From: Mixophyes australis | Taxonomy: Eukaryota > Chordata > Amphibia > Anura > Limnodynastidae | Length of the DNA: 64,000 nucleotides | Assembly (NCBI GenBank): GCA_036250195.1 | Contig: JAVHZZ010000010.1 | Location: 81,699,257-81,763,256, forward strand | Direction of reading: 5' to 3' | Shown here: positions 57,578 through 64,000 of the stretch, in pieces | Layout of the letters: the number at the start of each line of letters is the position of its first letter | Numbering within the stretch: position 1 is the first letter of the stretch | Made by a program: the position numbers and the translations under genes | The notes under the pieces: model-generated | What the model was told of the DNA's origin: nothing | Database searches by the model: none | What the model saw: only the letters and a program-made list of their open reading frames with translations

Positions 57578-58131
57578 TTGGGCCTGATCAGGCGCGGGCT
57601 GGGAGGGGGAAGCCCGGGGGGCAAACAGGCGGCCGCATCTCATGAAAAGGGATGCGGCCGCGTCATTGATGAGGTGGCCACAACCCACTGTCATGTGATG
57701 CGGCCGACTGTGCGCTGACACGGCCGCATCTGATGTCATCAGATGCGGCCGCGGGGGAAAGTGTTGTATTTTGCATCCAAGAGGCGGCCGGCCAGCCTAC
57801 CACCCCGGCCCGAGTAGCGGTCTGCCCCACTGCCCCCCGGGCCAGCCCGCCCCTGGGCCTGATTCTTTATGGAAAGTAAAGCAAAAAGATGAGTAACTTT
57901 GAACCTTGGCAAAACCATTTTGCATTGGAGGGGTATGTAAATTTAAAATTTGAGGACAGATTTATAATTGGGGTAGAGCATGTCCTAGATCAACGTTTAA
58001 TGTCAGTGTAAAAATTTCCTTATGTGCAAAATAATCAACTCATTTGCACCCCTTACATTGCAACATGGTATTGCTAAGGTTCAAAGTTACTCATTTTTTT
58101 TGCTTTCCTTCTCATAATGAATCAGGCCCAA
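57578..58131. mobile_element. MITE family 2, copy 2, split by a hAT
   Basis: TTGGGCCTGAT (57578-57588) and, after the inserted hAT, TCTTTATGGAAAGTAAAGCA to CTCATAATGAATCAGGCCCA rebuild one family 2 copy of ~280 bp. The inner parts (GAGTAACTTTGAACCTTGGC and GGTTCAAAGTTACTC) pair. Confidence 0.85.
57589..57855. mobile_element. hAT MITE, GC-rich, 267 bp, perfect TSD
   Basis: TIRs CAGGCGCGGGCTGG and CCAGCCCGCCCCTG are flanked by GGCCTGAT at 57581-57588 and 57856-57863. The interior is packed with GCGGCCGC and GATGCGGCCG motifs (NotI-like sites). It landed a few bases inside the left tip of MITE family 2. Confidence 0.94.
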
Positions 58132-58906
58132 TGTGTGTAAGGTTGATAAACTAATGATATCAAACCATGATATGATGAAGTGTTATGGCCTGTGTGTAAG
58201 AAGATTATAAGCTTGTGATCGATCCAAAAAAGAGAAAGAGAAAACAATATTGCACACTGTGCAAATCCAATTGCTGCTATAACAATGTCTAGACAAACTC
58301 ACCTATTTAAGGTGTGTGTAAGGAACCTTACAAATAACTTTCTGTTCTGAGTTCTGGTGATGAATAAATAGCCCAGATCTTCATGGTCAAAGAACGAAAA
58401 AAACTTAGTTTATTCCATTTTTATATAAAAAAAATATAAAGTAAAATTTATGCGGTCCTACTTAACTGGGATTAAAATAAATATCTTATATAAAGTTAAT
58501 CCACCATTCTATCATGGAGTAAATTAAACTTGTCAGATCCCCCCGTTTGTCAAAAATGAATAGGAATAAAAGAATGGTCTCTAGACAGCTGTGTGTTTAT
58601 TTATCCTACTGGCACTAAATTACAGATGTGCTTATTTCTATATATCCTACTTGTGTTGTGGATGTGGTTTGTATTGAAGATCTATTAAGATATTTTGGTG
58701 TGGTTTGAGGTTTCTACTAGTAAGTGGTGTCATTTCTGTGTACATTTTTTTGACCCTATTCATAGAGGAAAATATTCAACATTGCATAACAGTTTTCCTT
58801 TATCTACATACATCTCGATGAAGGTAAACTGACATTTGGGGGCAGATTTCTCAAGTGTAATATTTTGGCAGTTTTGAAACTGCCACAAATTGCTGAAGGT
58901 TTTTGA
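58132..58906. other. No recognisable feature
   Basis: Unique-looking AT-rich DNA. Confidence 0.55.
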
Positions 58907-59189
58907 CCTCCAAGCAGGGCCGGACTGGGACTAAAAATCAGCCCTGGCATTTAAAGCACACAGGCCCACGTGTTGTGGGCTCCATGCACTATATTGTTGC
59001 ACACTGATGCTGGCGCAGTACAACATGATGTAGTATGAGTGTGTGTGTGGGGGGGGGGGGGGGGGGGGGTTTATTTCTCCTAATGACCCTCAACATTACA
59101 TTATTAGCACCCCAATTACATCAATAAATACCATGACAATACATTATTAGTACCCAAATTACAGCAATAAATAACCCCCCACACACACT

Positions 59190-59590
59190 CATACTACATC
59201 AATCATCCCCACATTACAGCAACCGGCATCACCCCACACATTACAGCAACCGGCATCACCCCCCACATTACAGCATCCAGCATCACCCCCCACATTACAG
59301 CAACCAGCATCACCCCCACATTACAGAATCCAGCATCACCCCCCACATTACAGCAACCAGCATCACCCCCACATTACAGCGTCCAGCATTACCCCCACAT
59401 TACAGCAACCAGCATCACCCCCACATTACAGCAACCAGCATCACCCCCACATTACAGCAACCAGCATCATCCCCACATTACAGCGTCCAGCATTACCCCC
59501 ACATTACAGCAACTGGCATCACCCCCCACATTACATCAACCGGCATCACTCCCCACATTACAGCAACCGGCATCACCCCCACATTATAGC
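59190..59590 (+). repeat. Minisatellite, ~26-bp unit
   Basis: About fifteen copies of CAACCAGCATCACCCCCACA TTACAG with CAGC/CGGC and CAACC/CATCC/GTCC variants. Confidence 0.95.
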
Positions 59591-60235
59591 AATACCCTCT
59601 CCTACTTATTAGCAATACTAAGCACCAAACACACTACAACATTGCCACCAGCACGCCACCCCATACTACAGCAATACCACCAATTATACAGGCGCCACTG
59701 TAGAAATCCAATGTTTTTGCTTTTTTCAAATCTCCCAAAAAATAGCAACAACGAACAGAGTACTTACACACATATAGGTAACAGGTACCCTTTTCCCTCA
59801 ATTAAATAGTAATGGCAGAATTTTCATGAATCATTCCACATGACATAAAACTAACATATATCTAAAAAAAACATAACTATTGAATGATCAGTCGAATCCA
59901 CACGGCCGCATTAAAAGTATTTCCATCTACAGCAAAATGTCAGAGAAAAATATTTTTGTTTTACTACAGTAATTGGATATGCGTCTTTTCTATTCATTTT
60001 AAATAACACTGTATATAAATTAAGGGGGATAGAGGAGGTGGGTGAGAAATAATTGGATGTGATCCATCAGTTTGATTAGATAGGAAACATTTAGATTATT
60101 TACCTGGAGGCGTCTACCCCCTTGACTCACAGGCAGGGCTGACAAGAGGAATTTTGGGCCCGATACAGCAACTTCTTTGGGCTCCCATCATATTCAACAA
60201 TGAAAGACTTGCCTTTGGCAGAAGTTCATATGATG

Positions 60236-60460
60236 CCACACCGTAGTGTGCCCAGTTCATATTATGCCACATTGTAGTGCCCCAAGGTCATATTATGCCA
60301 CATAGTATTACCCTCAATTCATATTTGGTCATGCAGAAGTGCCCACAAATCATATTATGGCATAGTAGTGCCCCCAAAACATATACCATACAGTAGTGCC
60401 CACAAATCATATTATGTCACAACAGTGCCTCCAAATCATATTATGCCACAATAGTGACCC
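60236..60460 (+). repeat. Degenerate ~35-bp tandem repeat
   Basis: CATATTATGCCACA followed by TAGTGCCCCCAAAT-like sequence recurs about six times with length variation. Confidence 0.8.
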
Positions 60461-61194
60461 CAAATCATTAGTAAAGCTCAGATAAAAACTCATTCACAAA
60501 TAAAAATTGCTACAGCATATCAGATACTGAGTGTGAGTCCCAAGAGCAGCTTAATACATCATTTACAATGCAAACAAAAATAGATATATTGACACAATTA
60601 CAGATAAAATTTATGACAAGCAATGTTTTTTCCTCTTAATTAAAAATCTCTGTACAGATAAATATGCAAAAAGCATTACAGCGCAATAATGAGCAATACA
60701 TAGTGTTAAACATTATTGGATACGCTGTAGTGTCCCCAGTTCAAGAAAGGATGGTTAAAAACATATTGCACACGAGAAAATATATGAACTTACCTGATTA
60801 TGGCATCCTGTGTTCTGTTCTCCTAGTGGGCGCGCTGGGCGAGGAGGGATCAGCAGCTGTCAGCTCACACAGGCAGTCGGGAGCAGGAATAGAGGGCAGT
60901 GGTCGAAGCAGAAATTTAGGAGTGGGGGTATAGAAAATATAAGTGAATGGAGTATGAAGGCTTGATTTTTTATTTTTTTTAACACTTGTCCGCTCTGTGC
61001 ATTTCCATTCTTCATTACTACTTGTGTTTTATGATGGCTGCACTTTCTTTTACCTATGCCCCTGCACCATCTTCTCCTTTGTCCCTCTCACTTAACCCCC
61101 TGCACCACCTTCTCCGCTGGCTCTCACACATCTTCCTGTACCACCTACTCCCCTGGCTCTCTCACACGTCTTCCTGCACCCTCTACCCCCCGGC

Positions 61195-61985
61195 TCTCTC
61201 ACTCCTCTTCCTGCACCCCCTACCACCCTGGCTCTCTCACCCCCTTCGGCTCTCTCACCTCCTTTCCCAGCACCCCCTTCGGCTCTCTTACCCCCTCTCC
61301 CAGCACCCCCTGGCTCTCACCCCCTTTCCCAGCACCCCCTTCCGCTCTCTCACCCCCTCTCCCAGCACCCCCTTTAGCTCTCTCACCCCCTTTCCCAGCA
61401 CCCCCTTGGGCTCTCTCACCCCCTCTCCCAGCACCCCCTGGCTCTCACCCCCTTTCCCAGCACCCCCTTCGGCTCTCTCACCCCCTCTCCCAGCACCCCC
61501 TGGCGCTCATCCCCTTTCCCAGCACCCCCTCCGGCTCTCTCAGCCCCTCTCCAAGCACCCCCTAGCTCTTACCCCCTTTCCCAGCACCCCCTGGCTCTCA
61601 CCCCCTCTCCCAGCACCCCCTGGCTCTCAACCCCTTTCCCAGCACCCCCTTACACTCTCTCACCCCCTTTCCCAGCACCCCCCTTCGGCTCTCTCACCCC
61701 CTCTCCCAGCACCCCCTTTCCCAGCACCCCCTTCGGCTCTCTCACCCCCTTTTCCCAGCACCCCCTTCGGCTCTCTCACCTCCTTTCCCAGCACCCCCTT
61801 CGGCTCTCTCACCCCCTCTCCCAGCACCCCCTGGCGCTCATCCCCTTTCCCAGCACCCCCTCCGGCTCTCTCACCCCCTCTCCAAGCACCCCCTAGCTCT
61901 TACCCCCCTTTCCCAGCACCCCCTGGCTCTCACCCCCTTTCCCAGCACTCCGTGGCTCTCACCCCCCTTGCCCAGCACTCCCTGG
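61195..61985 (+). repeat. C-rich minisatellite, ~33-bp unit
   Basis: Over twenty copies of CCCAGCACCCCCTTCGGCTC plus TCTCACCCCCTTT or TCTCACCCCCTCT. Some blocks of several units repeat as a group (61430-61560 resembles 61795-61890). Confidence 0.95.
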
Positions 61986-61997
61986 CTCTCACCACCT

Positions 61998-62216
61998 GAA
62001 AATCGCGGGCACCCCCGCCCGAAAATCGCGGCACCCCCGCAACCCCCCCCCCCCCTGAAAATCGCGGGCACCCCCGCCCAAAAATCGCGGCACCCCCCGC
62101 GACCCCCCCCCCCCCTGAAAATCGCGGCACACCCCCCCCCCCGAAAATCGCGGCACCCCCGCGACCCCCCCCCCCCCCCCCCCCCCCCCCCCGAGAATCG
62201 CGGCACCCCCCCCCCC
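61998..62216 (+). repeat. GAAAATCGCGG / poly-C array
   Basis: About six copies of a unit with GAAAATCGCGG(G)CACCCCC and long C runs, the longest about 25 Cs at 62165-62192. Such runs are hard to sequence and may differ in length from the true genome. Confidence 0.9.
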
Positions 62217-62436
62217 CTCTTCAGTAAAAAAAAATAAAAATTAAAAAAGACAGGAAACTCACCAGTGTAACTGGCTGCACAGCATAACGGGGGAGGGAGC
62301 TGGGGAGCGCGCAGCAGAGGTGGCTGGTTCCTCCAGCCACCAAGAAGACAGGGGGAGTCGGGCCGGCCCATATAGCCATCGGCCCTTCTGGCATTTGCCA
62401 GAAGTGCCAGATGGCCAGTCCGGCCCTGCCTCCAAG

Positions 62437-62823
62437 CCATTGGATTTACTATCCAGTAGTTTTGAGGGTGCAAGCTAAAACTGCCAGCAATGTCTAAACC
62501 CCAAAAACGCTGGAAGGTTTGTACAAAAGCATTTTAAAAAAACAAAACCTTTTATTGTTGGTTGTTTTAAATTTGTACTGAAAACCGGTTGGATTTTGAA
62601 AAGAAAGCCTATAAAATTCTATCCACTTCCTCATTAACTTTGAATGGGGTTTGAGGAGCTAGTAGATAGGAGAGGAAGATTTGAGAGTTAGTTGGCAGTG
62701 AGTACTAATGCATTTTGAGAGGTGTCTTGTTATATATTATTGTCTTATTACTTATTTGTCTATTTGCCTTATAGTTCCCTGTCTTTATTGGTTTAAGTCT
62801 AGCGATTGTTTTTTGTGTGTGAG
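62437..62823. other. No recognisable feature
   Basis: AT-rich DNA between two hAT elements. Confidence 0.55.
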
Positions 62824-63459
62824 CAGAGCCGGATTAAGGGTGGGCTAAAGGGACATGTTCCCCGGGGCCCTATATATAGGGCCCCCAAACAAGAGGTGAA
62901 TTTTGCAGCAACACCTGCCCCTGTGTCACCTGTTCTTGGACGTTACTATATGCAGAGGCTCCTGCCTCCTTTAAGAATCACAGCGTTATTACGTCACAGC
63001 TGTGATGCTTAAGGGAATCCAGAGCCTCTCCTGGCATACAGCGCAGATATAAGAAAGTAGCGGCAAGAAAGAAGAGACAAGAAAGAAAAGACAAGCCCTA
63101 AGGTAATTAATTATATCATCAAAGGAGCACTATTATTAATTATTAATCAAGGGGGTACTATTATTAATTAAGAGCATTAAGGGGGCGCTATTATTAATTA
63201 CATTCATCAAGGGGCCACTCTTAATAATTACAAAAATGAAAGGGGCACTATTATTAATTAAGATCATCAAGGGGGCACTGTTATTAATTTAGATAATCAA
63301 GGGGGCACCATTATTTTTTTAGGTAATCAAGGTCCCTAATTGTGTATTCAGAATCATGCGATTCAAAATTGGGTTAGCAACTCTCCCTGAATGATGGCAC
63401 TATGGGCTTAATTTTAGATCATAGTGCCATGGGCCCCAAAATGCTTTAATCCAGCTCTG
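62824..63459. mobile_element. hAT element with internal minisatellite (636 bp)
   Basis: Ends CAGAGCCGGATTAAGG and CTTTAATCCAGCTCTG are inverted (14 of 16). Flanks TGTGTGAG and TGTGTGCT share six of eight bases. GGGGCCCTATATATAGGGCC near the left is a palindrome. An internal ~30-bp array sits at 63105-63335. Confidence 0.85.
63105..63335 (+). repeat. Minisatellite, ~30-bp unit
   Basis: About seven copies of ATTATTAATTAAGATCATCA followed by AGGGGGCACT, with small length changes. Confidence 0.93.
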
Positions 63460-64000
63460 TGTGTGCTTGTGATTGTTGTCTCAGTTTTGTCATTTTATTT
63501 CTGTGTGTTAAGTGTTTTGTGTGCTCTGGATTTTAAGGGTATGGAAAGAGACTGGAGAGAGGGTGACTGCGTGGAGTAGGTAAAGAGGCAGTTAGGGCAA
63601 GAAGGAGCAGAGGAGAGTCATTAAGATTTAGATGAAGCAGGGGCAAAGGAGGGAACTCAGAAAAGTGTGTTCTTGTTTGCACCTACAGAAAAACATTTTA
63701 TATTTTAGGGTATGTGTAGAGTACTACACCGGTTTGCATAGCGCATCAAGCGTGAAATCATTCTGAGCATGCCCGGCAAAATGCGCACACCCATGTGCCT
63801 ATGCAGATCAGATTTCCGTGATTCTGGCACTTACACATGCTTACACCTGGACAGGCGGGATAGGAGATAGTAGGGACCCTCTAATGTAGGCTGAGCACAG
63901 TAAGAGTGTGTTCACGCAATTGCGAATAGATGCAGACCAGGACACAGACGCATATATGCTTGCACAATCCATAATATTTGCAAGTAGTGACGAGCAGGTG
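63460..64000. other. Mostly unassigned, family E-like near the end
   Basis: The part from about 63740 has TCATTCTGAGCATGCCCGGC and GGCACTTACACATGC, resembling the ATGCGCAGAAT region of family E, but the match is weak. Confidence 0.35.

Larger units (their letters stand above)
58915..62428. mobile_element. C-rich hAT element of 3.5 kb with minisatellites
   Basis: Ends CAGGGCCGGACTGGGAC and GGCCAGTCCGGCCCTG form a TIR. The 8-bp TSD CCTCCAAG is perfect (58907-58914 and 62429-62436). Inside are a poly-G run (59049-59069), a 26-bp C-rich array, a ~35-bp array at 60236-60460, the CCCAGCACCCCCT array, and poly-C/AAAATCGCGG blocks. Two internal CAG-started segments (60135, CAGGGCTGACAAGAGG; 60898, CAGTGGTCGAAGCAG) look like left ends of other hATs. 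No transposase domain is visible. The 337-codon proline/serine frame at 60986-61999 is array read-through. Confidence 0.92.

Noticed and set aside
60986..61999. 337-codon Pro/Ser/Leu-rich frame
   Set aside because: It is a C-rich tandem array read in frame; a second phase is also open over 500 bp. Not a gene.
61871..62473. 200-codon Gly/Arg-rich minus-strand frame, RNA-binding-protein-like
   Set aside because: The RGG/GGGG runs come from poly-C DNA on the plus strand within the hAT, not from a conserved protein.

Overview
This window is eukaryotic, repeat-rich and non-coding. It is most likely intergenic or intronic DNA from a large frog (anuran) genome. The evidence is the repeat repertoire: several V-SINEs with a tRNA-like head, the conserved central block and a LINE-like tail; a Tx1-clade LINE of the kind known from Xenopus; L2-clade LINEs with (AAT)n tails; Ty3/gypsy remnants; many non-autonomous hAT elements with 8-bp target-site duplications (TSDs); and palindromic MITEs. 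I found no intact host gene, no convincing host exon, no tRNA or rRNA gene and no bacterial-type feature. Species cannot be fixed from the sequence alone.

Layout. 0-4.8 kb: MITEs, an old V-SINE and a GC-rich palindromic transposon. 4.9-8.6 kb: a minus-strand Ty3/gypsy relic (leader, gag, protease, start of RT) split by an L2 LINE relic and a long-TIR MITE. 8.6-9.5 kb: a minus-strand L1-type RT relic. 10.4 kb: V-SINE with (CA)31. 12.0-16.0 kb: a decayed Tx1-clade LINE with a V-SINE inside its RT. 19.6-22.1 kb: a C-rich hAT full of minisatellites, itself hit by a 182-bp hAT. 25.5-27.2 kb: a fairly young 5'-truncated L2 with two frameshifts. 27.7-28.2, 36.8-37.4 and 43.8-47.0 kb: three members of a TAGAGATG-ended hAT family. 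36.0-36.7 kb: a V-SINE split by an L2 tail. 39.8-40.1 kb: a near-perfect long palindrome. 42.6-47.8 kb: a plus-strand gypsy relic whose RT is interrupted by the large TAGAGATG hAT. 48.8-49.2 and 53.1-53.8 kb: two LTR-like units. 54.6-56.7 kb: an old L2 with a MITE-in-MITE and a transposon-in-transposon. 57.6-58.1 kb: a hAT inside the end of a MITE. 58.9-62.4 kb: a 3.5-kb C-rich hAT with several minisatellites. 62.8-63.5 kb: another hAT with a minisatellite.

The parts do not form a pathway; they are layers of transposon insertion, and TSDs let much of the order be read. The most unusual object is the 3,195-bp hAT at 43848-47042. It carries fourteen tandem units of exactly 100 bp ending at the start codon of a small ORF with a basic N-terminal part, an acidic-tailed second frame, and then a second array of about 100-bp period. 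A recurring theme is that four non-autonomous hATs each contain internal tandem arrays.
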